A DNA stretch of 64,000 nt from JAGVPT01 sp964439265 (GTDB lineage: Bacteria > Bacteroidota > Ignavibacteria > UBA10030 > UBA8401). A program made the position numbers and the translations under genes. The notes below the pieces were generated by a model, which did not search any database, was not told where the DNA came from, and saw only the letters and a list, made by a program, of their open reading frames with translations. Within the stretch, counting starts at the first letter, position 1, and each line of letters begins with the position of its first letter. Positions 8,981-17,644 of the stretch are shown piece by piece. Location: NCBI GenBank assembly GCA_964439265.1, contig CAYTOA010000002.1:1-64000 (forward strand). The letters run 5' to 3'.

Positions 8981-10264
8981 ATGGCAAAGAAATATCTGCT
9001 AAAAGGCGGACGGCTTCTCGACCCGTCAACACATATTGACACTATTACGGACATTTTGCTTGTCGACGGGGTCATCGAATCAATGAAGCCTTCGATCGCT
9101 CCACAGGCCGGGTATGAAGTGATCGACCTGAGAGGGAAAATTGTCGCTCCGGGATTTATCGATATGCATGTTCACTTGAGAGAACCTGGCTTTGAACACA
9201 AAGAGACGATCGAGACTGGAACTCTCTCTGCCGCGTACGGGGGTTTCACATCCGTGTGCTGCATGCCCAACACGAACCCCGCCATCGACGATGAGTCGAT
9301 TGTCCGTTTCGTTCATTCGCAGGGGAAACTTGTCAATAATGGCATCGTCGACGTGTATCCGATCGGGGCGGTAACAAAAGGGCGGGCCGGCAAAGAATTG
9401 TCCTCTATTGCAGAGCTTGTGCAGGCCGGGGCTGTCGGGTTGAGCGACGACGGCGCTCCCGTATTTGACGCTGAGATCATGCGCCGGGTGCTCGAATATG
9501 CGGGAATGTTCGGCGTCCCCGTCATTCAACATTGTGAAGAACCCTCTCTCGTCCGCGGCGGCGTAATGAATGAAGGGTTTGTGGCGACGGAATTGGGGCT
9601 GCCCGGGATTCCCCCCGTTGCCGAAGAGATCATGATCGCCCGCGACATTCTCTTGACGGAATACACGAAGTCCCGTTACCATGTGGCGCATATGAGCACT
9701 GCCGGTTCAGTGAAACTTGTCCGTGAGGCAAAGCAGAAAGGAGTCGCGATCACATGCGAGGTCACGCCCCATCATTTTACGCTTACCGACGATGCCGTCC
9801 GGTCGTTCGATACGAACACAAAAATGAACCCTCCTCTGCGAACCCGGGATGACGTCGAAGCGATCAAACAGGGGCTTCGAGAAGGAATTGTCGATGTCAT
9901 CGCGAGCGATCATGCTCCTCATTCATTGGATGAAAAGGAGGTCGATTACTTGCAGGCGCCATTCGGGATCGTCGGATTGGAAACTGCGATCGGCCTCGCG
10001 ATTACGGAGCTGGTCGCGCCGGATATCATCTCGATCTCGCAAATGGTTGAAAAATTCTCTACAAACCCGCGCAAAATAATCAAACGACCGGCCGATATCC
10101 GTGAAGGGAGCGAGGCGAATTTTACGTTTCTCGACCCTGATCTTCGGTGGAAGGTAGAAGTCGGCAAATTCAAATCGAAATCCAAAAATTCGCCTTTCGA
10201 CGGGAAAATTTTGCAGGGAAAGGCAGTCGGTATATTCAATCACGGGCAGATCTTTCTCGTTTAA
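8981..10264 (+). CDS. pyrC: Dihydroorotase, class I
   Basis: Cyclises carbamoyl-aspartate to dihydroorotate. The 427-residue length and the metal-binding motif DMHVHLREPG at 61-70 (class I enzymes carry HxHxRxPG) fit the PyrC type of Gram-positives and Bacteroidota rather than the short E. coli type. Also seen: the metal-site histidine segment VIQHCEEPSL at about 185, and DVIASDHAPHS near 305, where the Asp is the catalytic base. A 34-bp gap follows pyrB with AGGA before the start. It ends the pyr operon; no later pyr genes are adjacent. Confidence 0.95.
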   Translation: MAKKYLLKGGRLLDPSTHIDTITDILLVDGVIESMKPSIAPQAGYEVIDLRGKIVAPGFIDMHVHLREPGFEHKETIETGTLSAAYGGFTSVCCMPNTNPAIDDESIVRFVHSQGKLVNNGIVDVYPIGAVTKGRAGKELSSIAELVQAGAVGLSDDGAPVFDAEIMRRVLEYAGMFGVPVIQHCEEPSLVRGGVMNEGFVATELGLPGIPPVAEEIMIARDILLTEYTKSRYHVAHMSTAGSVKLVREAKQKGVAITCEVTPHHFTLTDDAVRSFDTNTKMNPPLRTRDDVEAIKQGLREGIVDVIASDHAPHSLDEKEVDYLQAPFGIVGLETAIGLAITELVAPDIISISQMVEKFSTNPRKIIKRPADIREGSEANFTFLDPDLRWKVEVGKFKSKSKNSPFDGKILQGKAVGIFNHGQIFLV

Positions 10265-10334
10265 GAAGCGGCGCTCTGACTTAGGCCCTCTAATGCGCAT
10301 GCATCGCGAATGTTGTCTCGTATGACAGAAAATA

Positions 10335-10406
10335 TCGCGCAAAGACGCCAAGCCGCGAGGGAAAATATATCAATTCTCTTTGCGTCTCAGCGACTTTGCG
10401 CGAGCA
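10335..10406. repeat. Intergenic GCAAAGACGC-type inverted repeat
   Basis: CGCGCAAAGACGCCAAG near 10336-10352 faces CTTTGCGTCTCAGCGAC and TTTGCGCGAGC at 10378-10405 in opposite orientation. Such GCAAAGACGC sequences are known as widespread intergenic repeats in many phyla. It lies in the 217-bp space after pyrC and could form a weak hairpin; there is no T-run. Confidence 0.5.
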
Positions 10407-10481
10407 AGTGTCACACCATCCTAAATTCATGCATTACCCGAATTTGATTTTCATTCCAATTTTAACGATACTGTTTACCAA

Positions 10482-11219
10482 ATGGAGATTATTCGCTCCG
10501 AAGCCTTATCCCGTTATCGACAAATCGTTTTTGGAATGAGCACTCGCGGCGGAGGGCGGAGCCCCGGCGGGTTGGGGATGAATTTGAGTTTCAATGTCGG
10601 AGACGATAAAGTCAATGTTATTGAAAACCGGAGGATTTTTTTCGGTGCGCTCCACATCGGCCTGGATGAGCTTGCGTTTCCAATGCAGTGCCATTCAAAT
10701 ACGGTTCGTTCTATTCAGACCTGGGGAGGTTACGAAGATTGTGACGGGTTGGCCACGAATGATTTCGGCGTCTTTATTGTGATCAGTGTTGCAGACTGTG
10801 TCCCCATTTTTCTTTTTGACCCGGTGACACGGGCGGTTGCCGGAGTGCATGCGGGATGGCGCGGCACAAGTTCGGGAATCGCGAAAAATGCGGTCGCGGT
10901 AATGAAGGACACCTTCGGCAGCGATCCCCGGAATATCACAGCTTTTATCGGTCCCGCCGCCGGTAAATGCTGCTACGAAGTAGGAGACGAAGTCGCCGAA
11001 AAATTTGACGATCGTTTCGTATCGAAGACGGAATCGGAGAAATGGAGGGTTGATATGAAGGGAGCAAACCGGCAGCAATTGGAGTCGGAAGGTATTCTTC
11101 AGGAGAACATAGAAGTGCATGAAGGGTGTACCATTCATGAGTCAGATAAGTATCATTCGTACCGTCGCGACGGAAATTCGTCCGGGCGGATGATGGGTGT
11201 TATTGGAATTGTTCGATAA
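10482..11219 (+). CDS. pgeF: Laccase-domain (YfiH/PgeF) purine nucleoside phosphorylase / peptidoglycan editing factor family protein
   Basis: A 245-residue protein of the multicopper polyphenol-oxidase-like family. Family members have been reported as zinc-dependent purine nucleoside phosphorylases/adenosine deaminases and, in E. coli, as peptidoglycan editing factor. The three metal ligands are visible: H71 in CHSNTV, C106 in VADCVPIF and H123 in GVHAGWRGT. The catalytic-region segment GPAAGKCCYEVG is near residue 164. The C-terminal CTIHESDKYHSYRRDG segment is also typical. It is followed by glmS after 15 bp, so the two may be co-transcribed, consistent with a cell-wall connection. The precise activity here is not decidable from sequence. 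Confidence 0.88.
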   Translation: MEIIRSEALSRYRQIVFGMSTRGGGRSPGGLGMNLSFNVGDDKVNVIENRRIFFGALHIGLDELAFPMQCHSNTVRSIQTWGGYEDCDGLATNDFGVFIVISVADCVPIFLFDPVTRAVAGVHAGWRGTSSGIAKNAVAVMKDTFGSDPRNITAFIGPAAGKCCYEVGDEVAEKFDDRFVSKTESEKWRVDMKGANRQQLESEGILQENIEVHEGCTIHESDKYHSYRRDGNSSGRMMGVIGIVR

Positions 11220-11234
11220 ACTCGGGAATAATAT

Positions 11235-13067
11235 ATGTGTGGAATAATTGGTTATGTCGGTGCGTCAAATCCGCTTCCAATATTGTTGGATGGCCTGAAA
11301 CGGCTTGAATACCGCGGCTATGATTCCGCCGGCGTGGCTCTTCTTGCAGATAATTCGATGATGGTCTACAAGAAAGTAGGGAAGGTCGCAGATTTGGAAA
11401 AGTCGATCCCTGCACTGAACCTGAATACAACCGCGGGTATCGGACATACTCGATGGGCGACTCATGGTGTTCCAAGCGACGTCAATGCCCACCCGCATAC
11501 CGACTGCAAGAATGAAATAGCGCTCATTCATAACGGCATCATCGAAAATTATATTTCAATCCGCAAGAAACTCGAGAGTACCGGGCACGTGTTTGTTTCG
11601 GCTACCGATACCGAAGTGTTGGTCCATCTGATCGAAGAAATGAAACAATACAGCGGCGATCTCCCGACTGCCGTCCGGCTTGCTCTTCGGCAAGTCGAAG
11701 GGACGTACGGCATTGCCGTAGTTTCGGCCCTCGAACCGGGCAGAATCGTCGCAGCGAGAAAAGGGAGCCCGCTGCTGCTTGGCATCGGCACAAACGAACA
11801 TTATGTTGCGTCGGATGCGGCGGCAATCGTTCAGCATACGCGCAACGTCGTGTATCTCGAGGACGGAGAGATCGCAGTGCTTACGAGAGAGTCGTTCGAG
11901 ACGCGGACGATCGACAACGTCGACATCGAAAAAGAAGTCCATCAGGTGACCATCGATATCGAAGAGATTGAAAAGGGGGGCTTCGAGCACTTCATGCTCA
12001 AGGAAATCATGGAGCAGCCCGAGACTCTGCGGAATTCGATGCGCGGACGTGTGCTGCTCGACGAAGGAAATTCGAAACTCAGCGGGCTGGGCGATGTGAT
12101 GCCGATCCTTGAAAACGCTCAGCGCATTATCATCACTGCGTGCGGGACGTCTTGGCATGCGGGGCTAGTGGGGGAATATATGCTCGAGCAGTACGGCAAA
12201 ATTCCCGTCGAAGTCGAGTACGCTTCTGAATTTCGTTATCGAAATCCTATCATCAAAAAGGGAGATGTTGTATTTCTGATCAGCCAGAGCGGGGAAACGG
12301 CCGACACGCTTGCAGCCCTCCGCGAAGCTAAACAAAAAGGCGCCGCCGTCTTCGGCATCTGCAACGTGGTCGGAAGCACGATTGCACGGGAAAGTCAGGG
12401 GGGAGTGTACATCCATGCAGGGCCCGAAATCGGCGTGGCATCGACCAAGGCATTCACTTCCCAACTGGTTGTTCTCTCGCTCATCACGCTTATGATTGCC
12501 CGGCAGCGGGGACTTTCTGAATCCGAGGGAAGGAAGATTGGGCAGGCGCTTCTCGAACTTCCGCACAAAGTCGAGACGATTCTTCGTGATACCAGCGAGA
12601 TCGAAGCCATCGCGGAAGAACTAAAGGACAATGTCAATGTTTTGTACCTCGGAAGAGGATACAACTTCCCCGCGGCGCTCGAAGGAGCGCTGAAGCTGAA
12701 AGAAATTTCCTACATTCATGCTGAAGGGTACCCAGCCGCTGAAATGAAACACGGCCCCATTGCGCTCATCGACGAGAATATGCCGGTGATCGTCATCGCA
12801 TCGAAAGACAACACGTATGAGAAGATCATCTCGAATATCCAGGAAGTGAAAGCAAGGAGGGGGAGGGTGATCGCGGTGGTGAACGAAGACGATACAACTA
12901 TCGAATCGTTGGCCGAACACGTGATCCGGGTTCCGCATACCGTCGACCTGCTTTCGCCGATCTTGAACATCATACCGCTGCAGTTGCTTGCGTACTTCAT
13001 CGCCGTCAAGCGGGGCTGCAACATTGACCAGCCGCGGAACTTGGCGAAGAGCGTCACGGTTGAATAG
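11235..13067 (+). CDS. glmS: Glutamine--fructose-6-phosphate aminotransferase (isomerizing)
   Basis: Makes glucosamine-6-phosphate from fructose-6-phosphate and glutamine, the entry to peptidoglycan and LPS amino sugars. The 610-residue length is standard. It begins MCGIIGYVG, so Cys2 is the N-terminal nucleophile of the glutaminase domain (1 to about 240). Two SIS sugar-binding domains follow, with GTSWHAG near 303 and LISQSGETADTLAALREAK at about 346-364, then EGALKLKEISYIHAEG near 483. The C-terminus ends in NLAKSVTVE, as in the family. No glmS ribozyme is recognisable; only 15 bp separate it from the preceding gene. Confidence 0.97.
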   Translation: MCGIIGYVGASNPLPILLDGLKRLEYRGYDSAGVALLADNSMMVYKKVGKVADLEKSIPALNLNTTAGIGHTRWATHGVPSDVNAHPHTDCKNEIALIHNGIIENYISIRKKLESTGHVFVSATDTEVLVHLIEEMKQYSGDLPTAVRLALRQVEGTYGIAVVSALEPGRIVAARKGSPLLLGIGTNEHYVASDAAAIVQHTRNVVYLEDGEIAVLTRESFETRTIDNVDIEKEVHQVTIDIEEIEKGGFEHFMLKEIMEQPETLRNSMRGRVLLDEGNSKLSGLGDVMPILENAQRIIITACGTSWHAGLVGEYMLEQYGKIPVEVEYASEFRYRNPIIKKGDVVFLISQSGETADTLAALREAKQKGAAVFGICNVVGSTIARESQGGVYIHAGPEIGVASTKAFTSQLVVLSLITLMIARQRGLSESEGRKIGQALLELPHKVETILRDTSEIEAIAEELKDNVNVLYLGRGYNFPAALEGALKLKEISYIHAEGYPAAEMKHGPIALIDENMPVIVIASKDNTYEKIISNIQEVKARRGRVIAVVNEDDTTIESLAEHVIRVPHTVDLLSPILNIIPLQLLAYFIAVKRGCNIDQPRNLAKSVTVE

Positions 13068-13216
13068 ACGATGTTCCGGAAGAATGCCCGGTAACTTTTT
13101 CAAATTGGTGTTGTCTGAAAAAGTGTAACGTTGAATTCGGAGGAATTACGGCAGCTCGCTGGTGTTGAACTTGATCGCAGATCTATTTCCCATCAACTAT
13201 TTATAAGGGTGTACAC

Positions 13217-14062
13217 GTGGCAAGTGATTATAGATTTAAGAAGACCGAATGGGCGTTAATTCTCGGAGCTTCGAGCGGATTTGGCGGAGCAGCTGCCGTT
13301 GAACTCGCACGCCATGGGATGAATGTCTGCGGAGTGCACTTCGACCGCGCAATTACGCTCCCCAACGCCGAGAAAGTACAGAAAGACGTTGATGCACAGG
13401 GAGTGCAGTCGATATTCTTTAACGTCAATGCCTCCGACCCGGAAAAAAGGAATGAAGTTATTGAAGGGCTCAAGAAGGAATTCCATAAGAGCCCCGAGTC
13501 GAATCTCAAAGTTCTGATGCACAGCCTTGCATTCGGGACGTTGCGCCCTCTCGTCTGCAAAGATGCAAAAGAGCAGATGACGCAGGCCCAGGTTGAAATG
13601 ACGATGGACGTGATGGCGAACTCGCTGGTATACTGGACGCAGGCTGCATTCAATGCGAGCCTTCTGAAAAAAGGGGGGCGCGTCTACGCGATGACCAGCT
13701 CCGGCGGTCACTCTCAACTCCCCAACTACGGCGCTGTCTCTGCTGCCAAGGCCGCGCTTGAATCATACATTCGCCAGCTCACGCATGACCTCGGCCCGTA
13801 CGGAATCGCCTGCAACGCGATCATGGCCGGCGTTACTGATACCGCCGCTCTCAGAAAAATACCGGGTGCGGTAATGATGTTAAAGGTCGCACAGGCGAAG
13901 AGTCCGGCGATGAGAAACACCACTCCCGAGGATGTTGCAAAGGCGATCTCGCTATTAAGCCATGACGATGCATACTTCATTTCCGGCAACGTCATTGGAG
14001 TGGATGGCGGCGAAGATGTCGTAAGTTACATCGGACAAAAAGACGCGCTCAATTTGGAATAG
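13217..14062 (+). CDS. Enoyl-[acyl-carrier-protein] reductase, FabL-like SDR
   Basis: A 281-residue short-chain dehydrogenase. The dinucleotide motif GASSGFGG is at 17-24, and the active-site pair is Tyr171 and Lys178 in YGAVSAAK. The Y-x6-K spacing is that of enoyl-ACP reductases (FabI/FabL) and not the Y-x3-K of ordinary SDRs, which is the reason for the call. The C-terminus FISGNVIGVDGGEDV matches the family. It would reduce trans-2-enoyl-ACP in the last step of the fatty acid elongation cycle. The start is GTG at 13217, with AAGGGTG upstream. A neighbouring pathway gene is absent, so another SDR role remains possible. Confidence 0.75.
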   Translation: MASDYRFKKTEWALILGASSGFGGAAAVELARHGMNVCGVHFDRAITLPNAEKVQKDVDAQGVQSIFFNVNASDPEKRNEVIEGLKKEFHKSPESNLKVLMHSLAFGTLRPLVCKDAKEQMTQAQVEMTMDVMANSLVYWTQAAFNASLLKKGGRVYAMTSSGGHSQLPNYGAVSAAKAALESYIRQLTHDLGPYGIACNAIMAGVTDTAALRKIPGAVMMLKVAQAKSPAMRNTTPEDVAKAISLLSHDDAYFISGNVIGVDGGEDVVSYIGQKDALNLE

Positions 14063-14189
14063 TTTCCGCCAACGCTCCAAAAGCCGATCGCGTTCATGTG
14101 CTTGTTCGCGCAAGAGATCACGCAAGAGTGTAATGGTATTTTCCGCTGAACGTGGATTTCCGTCGACGGATTTTTATTTGCCTTGATTG

Positions 14190-14621
14190 ATGAATACCAT
14201 TTTTGTCAACAACAGGATACACATTCCGTTTTCAGATCTGCAGTTTCGATTCTCACGAAGCAGCGGACCGGGGGGACAGAACGTGAACAAGGTATCCACA
14301 CGCGTCGAATTGATATTCGACGTGCGTCTTTCTGCCCTGGACCCCGTCACGAAATCGATCTTAACAAACGCGCTGAGGTCGAAGCTCGATTCAGCCGGAT
14401 GCCTCCGCGTTTTGTCGCAGGAATCGCGGAGCCAGTGGAAGAATAAGCAGGATGCGATCGAGAAGTTTACCTTTCTTCTGCAAAAGGCGATGAAGCCAGT
14501 GAAACATCGTACGCCGACGTCAGTGACAAAAAGTTCTAAGAATGCCCGGCTGGCTTCGAAAAAGGGCAGAGGTGAGGTGAAGAAAATGCGCAAAATCGAC
14601 TTGGACAGAGAGCTTCATTAA
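14190..14621 (+). CDS. arfB: Peptidyl-tRNA hydrolase ArfB (alternative ribosome rescue)
   Basis: A small release-factor-like hydrolase that frees peptides from ribosomes stalled without a stop codon. Seen: the catalytic GGQ at residues 28-30 within SSGPGGQNVNKVSTRVEL, and a very basic C-terminal tail (KKGRGEVKKMRKIDLDRE) that in ArfB enters the empty mRNA channel. The 143-residue length fits ArfB (YaeJ, about 140) and excludes RF1/RF2. The ATG at 14190 is chosen over the TTG immediately before it. It lies alone between the FabL-like gene and the methionine operon. Confidence 0.9.
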   Translation: MNTIFVNNRIHIPFSDLQFRFSRSSGPGGQNVNKVSTRVELIFDVRLSALDPVTKSILTNALRSKLDSAGCLRVLSQESRSQWKNKQDAIEKFTFLLQKAMKPVKHRTPTSVTKSSKNARLASKKGRGEVKKMRKIDLDRELH

Positions 14622-14639
14622 GAAAGTTGCACATACCTC

Positions 14640-14667
14640 TTGACAACTTTCGGATTTATTATATATT
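14640..14667 (+). promoter_or_regulatory. Promoter of the metY-metX operon
   Basis: TTGACA at 14640-14645 (perfect -35), 16-bp spacer, TATATT at 14662-14667. Transcription would begin near 14674, about 25 bases before the riboswitch P1 stem. Confidence 0.75.
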
Positions 14668-14697
14668 GTTGGTAGTTACCTCTTTGAAATAATTGAT

Positions 14698-14812
14698 TTC
14701 ATCAAGAGTGGTGGAGGGACAGACCCTGCGAAGCCACAGCAACCGGATCGCCATTCAGCGGATCGTCAGGTGCTAATTTCTGTTCCCTGAACTTTCGGGA
14801 AAAAAGATGAAC
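14698..14812 (+). ncRNA. SAM-I (S-box) riboswitch
   Basis: The conserved S-box core is readable in order: AAGAGTGGTGGAGGGACAGA (14704-14723), then CCCTGCGAAGCCACAGCAACC, the variable P3 arm GGATCGCCATTCAGCGGATC, then GTCAGGTGCTAATTTCTGTT, the short P4 CCCTGAAC, and GATGAAC. P1 is formed by TTCATC (14698-14703) with GATGAA (14806-14811). Known logic: with SAM bound, P1 forms and the terminator at 14834 stops transcription. Without SAM, GATGAAC (14806-14812) is free to pair with GTTCATC (14843-14849), with AAGAG and CTCTT extending the helix, which breaks the terminator. The gene after it is metY, as expected for a methionine OFF switch. Confidence 0.93.
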
Positions 14813-14833
14813 TTAAGAGCAGCATCGTTCGAG

Positions 14834-14865
14834 ACCTCTCTTGTTCATCGCAAAAGAGGTTTTTT
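14834..14865 (+). terminator. Riboswitch-controlled terminator
   Basis: ACCTCTCTTG (14834-14843) pairs with CAAAAGAGGT (14851-14860), one mismatch, followed by TTTTTTC. Its 5' arm and loop overlap the antiterminator strand described for the SAM-I element. Confidence 0.85.
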
Positions 14866-15086
14866 CATTTTGGCTAATTCATGAATATTTTCAGCTTACA
14901 TCTTTTCTATGCGTGCAGGCGGGTGCTTGAACATCTTTCTGCATACTTCGTCGGTAACTTCCTCTGTTGTCGCCCCTCCGCTGTGTAATTCCTTCTAGGT
15001 GGTCAAAACATTGACAATTAACCGGTCTGGAGAGCGATTCGCTCTTTGAGACTTACACATATTTCATTTATTTCGCGGAGATCAGA

Positions 15087-16421
15087 ATGGCTACAAACGG
15101 AAAAGCACGACATTACCGCTTCGAAACCCTGCAACTGCATGCCGGCCAAATCCCGGACCCGACGACAAAGTCGCGCGCAGTGCCGATTTACCAGACAACA
15201 TCGTATAACTTCAACGATGCAGGACATGCGGCAGCACTGTTCGGCTTGCAGGAATTCGGCAACATCTACACGCGCATTATGAACCCGACAACGGCGGTGT
15301 TCGAAGAACGCATCGCAGCGCTCGAAGGGGGTGTGGCCGCACTAGCGACGTCATCCGGGCAGGCGGCTCAATTCCTTGCGATCACCACCATTGCGCAGGC
15401 CGGGGAAAACATCATCTCGACGAGCAACCTCTACGGCGGAACGTACAACCAGTTCAAAGTGACATTCCCACGCCTCGGGATCGACGTGAAATTTGTCGAA
15501 GGGGATAAGCCGGAGGATTTCCGCAAACTGATCGACAACAAAACAAAAGCCATCTACATCGAGTCGATCGGCAATCCGAGGCTCAACGTCCCCGATTTCG
15601 AGGCGATTGCAAAGGTTGCCCACGACAATAACATCCCCCTCATTGTGGATAATACATTCGGTGCAGGCGGGTACCTGATTCAGCCGTTCAAGCATGGTGC
15701 AGATATCATCGTCCACTCTGCGACAAAGTGGATCGGCGGTCACGGCACTTCCATTGGCGGAGTGATCGTTGATTCTGGAAAATTTAACTGGGGCAACGGA
15801 AAGTTTCCTATCTTTACCGAGCCAAGCCCGGGATATCACGGGTTGAAATTTTGGGATGTCTTCGGTTCCGGCGGGCCGTTCGGAAATATCGCATTTGCGA
15901 TCCGCGCCCGTGTGGAAGGCCTTCGAGACATCGGTCCTTGCCTCAGCCCGTTCAATTCGTTTCTCTTCCTCCAGGGGCTGGAGACGTTGTCGCTTCGCGT
16001 CGACCGTCACAATGAAAATGCGTTGAAAGTCGCGCAATGGCTTGAGCGGCATCCGCAGGTCGAATGGGTCTCGTATCCTGGACTTCCAAACCATCCCTCC
16101 CATGCAAGCGCAAAGAAATACTTGCGCGCCGGATTATTCGGATCGATCGTGGTGTTCGGGATCAAAGGGGGCGTTGAAGCGGGTAAGTCATTTATCAATA
16201 ACGTGAAGCTTTCAAGCCTGCTTGCGAACGTCGGAGACGCTAAGACCCTCGTCATCCATCCTGCGTCGACGACTCATCAGCAGCTCTCGGACAAAGAACA
16301 GCAGGATTCAGGCGTTACGCCGGAATTGATTCGTATATCGGTCGGCATTGAGCACATCGATGACATTCTCGAAGATTTCGATGAGGCTCTTCGAGCAGTC
16401 AAGACCGCAGTTCACGCGTAA
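15087..16421 (+). CDS. metY: O-acetylhomoserine sulfhydrylase (aminocarboxypropyltransferase)
   Basis: PLP enzyme that converts O-acetylhomoserine and sulfide to homocysteine (direct sulfhydrylation). At 444 residues it is longer than cystathionine gamma-synthase (about 390), as expected for MetY. Seen: YTRIMNPTTAVFEERIAALE at about 61-80, the PLP-binding lysine K214 in SATKWIGGHG, and QLSDKEQQDSGV near the C-terminus. A Shine-Dalgarno GGAG lies upstream of the ATG. It is under the SAM-I riboswitch and followed by metX 77 bp downstream. About 215 bp between the terminator and this start hold no gene. Confidence 0.95.
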   Translation: MATNGKARHYRFETLQLHAGQIPDPTTKSRAVPIYQTTSYNFNDAGHAAALFGLQEFGNIYTRIMNPTTAVFEERIAALEGGVAALATSSGQAAQFLAITTIAQAGENIISTSNLYGGTYNQFKVTFPRLGIDVKFVEGDKPEDFRKLIDNKTKAIYIESIGNPRLNVPDFEAIAKVAHDNNIPLIVDNTFGAGGYLIQPFKHGADIIVHSATKWIGGHGTSIGGVIVDSGKFNWGNGKFPIFTEPSPGYHGLKFWDVFGSGGPFGNIAFAIRARVEGLRDIGPCLSPFNSFLFLQGLETLSLRVDRHNENALKVAQWLERHPQVEWVSYPGLPNHPSHASAKKYLRAGLFGSIVVFGIKGGVEAGKSFINNVKLSSLLANVGDAKTLVIHPASTTHQQLSDKEQQDSGVTPELIRISVGIEHIDDILEDFDEALRAVKTAVHA

Positions 16422-16453
16422 GTAGTAATGACGATCCCCTGCTAGTCATGCCA

Positions 16454-16476
16454 CCCCCTCCTCAACGAGGAGGGGG
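16454..16476. repeat. Strong 10-bp hairpin between metY and metX
   Basis: CCCCCTCCTC (16454-16463) pairs perfectly with GAGGAGGGGG (16467-16476) around AAC. No T-run follows, so it is not a canonical terminator. It sits 22 bp before the metX ATG, upstream of the AAGAAGG Shine-Dalgarno, and might stabilise or process the mRNA or be an intergenic repeat. Confidence 0.6.
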
Positions 16477-16498
16477 AAGAAGGGGATAGCGAAAAAAT

Positions 16499-17626
16499 AT
16501 GACGACACTTATTGAAAATATCGTAGCGATGAAAGGGGTCCTTCTCTTTTCTAAAGAGAATCCTCTGGAGATGGAATGCGGGGAAACTCTCTCGCCGGTC
16601 ACCGTTTCGTATGAGACTTATGGCGAATTGAACGCTGCCGGTGATAACGCCATTCTCGTCTGCCACGCTCTGACCGGGAGCGCGCACGCGGCGGGCCTGC
16701 TTGCGAACGACCCGAAGAGTGCGGGATGGTGGGATTCGTTTATCGGCGACGGGAAGGCGATCGATACAAGAAAATATTTTGTCATCTGTTCAAATTTTCT
16801 TGGAGGATGTTACGGCACCACGGGGCCGGTTTCCCCGGATCCTCGCACGGGCAAACCGTATGGCATGTCGTTTCCCCAAATGACCATTCGCGACATGATT
16901 CGCGTGCAGAAATCGTTGGTCGATTTTCTGGGCGTTAGGCGGTTGAAGACGGTCATCGGAGGATCGTTGGGCGGAATGCAGGCATTGGAATGGGGGGTGA
17001 TGTATCCGGACGTCGTCCGTTCGATGATTCCGATCGCAACGGCGAGCGCGCATTCGCCCTGGTGTATCGGTTTGAATGATATTGCCCGCCAGGCGATCAT
17101 GAACGATCCGGATTGGCTCAACGGCGAGTACTACGGTCACGGTCAGCCGGAACGGGGATTGTCGCTGGCTCGTCAGGTTGCAATGGTCACGTACCGCAGC
17201 GACGTCTCATTCCTTGACCGATTTCACAGGGACAGATTCAAGACGAATGGAAACGGCGATCGAACGCGGTTCGATTCCACAAATCTATTTCAAATTGAAA
17301 GTTATCTCCGTTATCAGGGGAAGAAGCTGGTAGACCGATTTGATGCGAACACATATCTCTACATCTCACGGGCGATGGACCTTCATGACGTTGGATACGG
17401 GAGGGGAGGCGTTGAAAAAGTTCTCTTATCCGCGGATATTCCAACGTTGTGTGTCGGAATTGACTCCGACATCCTCTATCCTGTTCACGAACAAAAGAAG
17501 CTCGCGACATTGCTTCCCCGAGCGCGATACCGCGAAATAACATCGCCTTTCGGGCACGATGCATTCCTTATCGAGTTCGAGCAGCTTGGCAGGTTCGTGA
17601 AGGAATTTTTAAGCGACGTCCGGTAG
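16499..17626 (+). CDS. metX: Homoserine O-acetyltransferase
   Basis: Alpha/beta-hydrolase-fold enzyme that makes O-acetylhomoserine (some family members use succinyl-CoA), the substrate of the upstream MetY. The 375-residue length is typical. Seen: CHALTGSAHAAG at about 55-66, the nucleophile elbow GGSLGGMQALEW with Ser156, the Asp of GIDSDILYP near 319, and the His of GHDAFLIE near 352. It forms an operon with metY and is covered by the same riboswitch. Acyl donor choice cannot be settled from these motifs alone. It converges with the GNAT gene, with only 18 bp between stops. Confidence 0.94.
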   Translation: MTTLIENIVAMKGVLLFSKENPLEMECGETLSPVTVSYETYGELNAAGDNAILVCHALTGSAHAAGLLANDPKSAGWWDSFIGDGKAIDTRKYFVICSNFLGGCYGTTGPVSPDPRTGKPYGMSFPQMTIRDMIRVQKSLVDFLGVRRLKTVIGGSLGGMQALEWGVMYPDVVRSMIPIATASAHSPWCIGLNDIARQAIMNDPDWLNGEYYGHGQPERGLSLARQVAMVTYRSDVSFLDRFHRDRFKTNGNGDRTRFDSTNLFQIESYLRYQGKKLVDRFDANTYLYISRAMDLHDVGYGRGGVEKVLLSADIPTLCVGIDSDILYPVHEQKKLATLLPRARYREITSPFGHDAFLIEFEQLGRFVKEFLSDVR

Positions 17627-17644
17627 AGACCAATCGGTCAAGGT

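Noticed and set aside
17267..17283. tRNA T-arm-like sequence (GGTTCGATTCC)
   Set aside because: Inside metX with no acceptor or anticodon stem around it; chance match.
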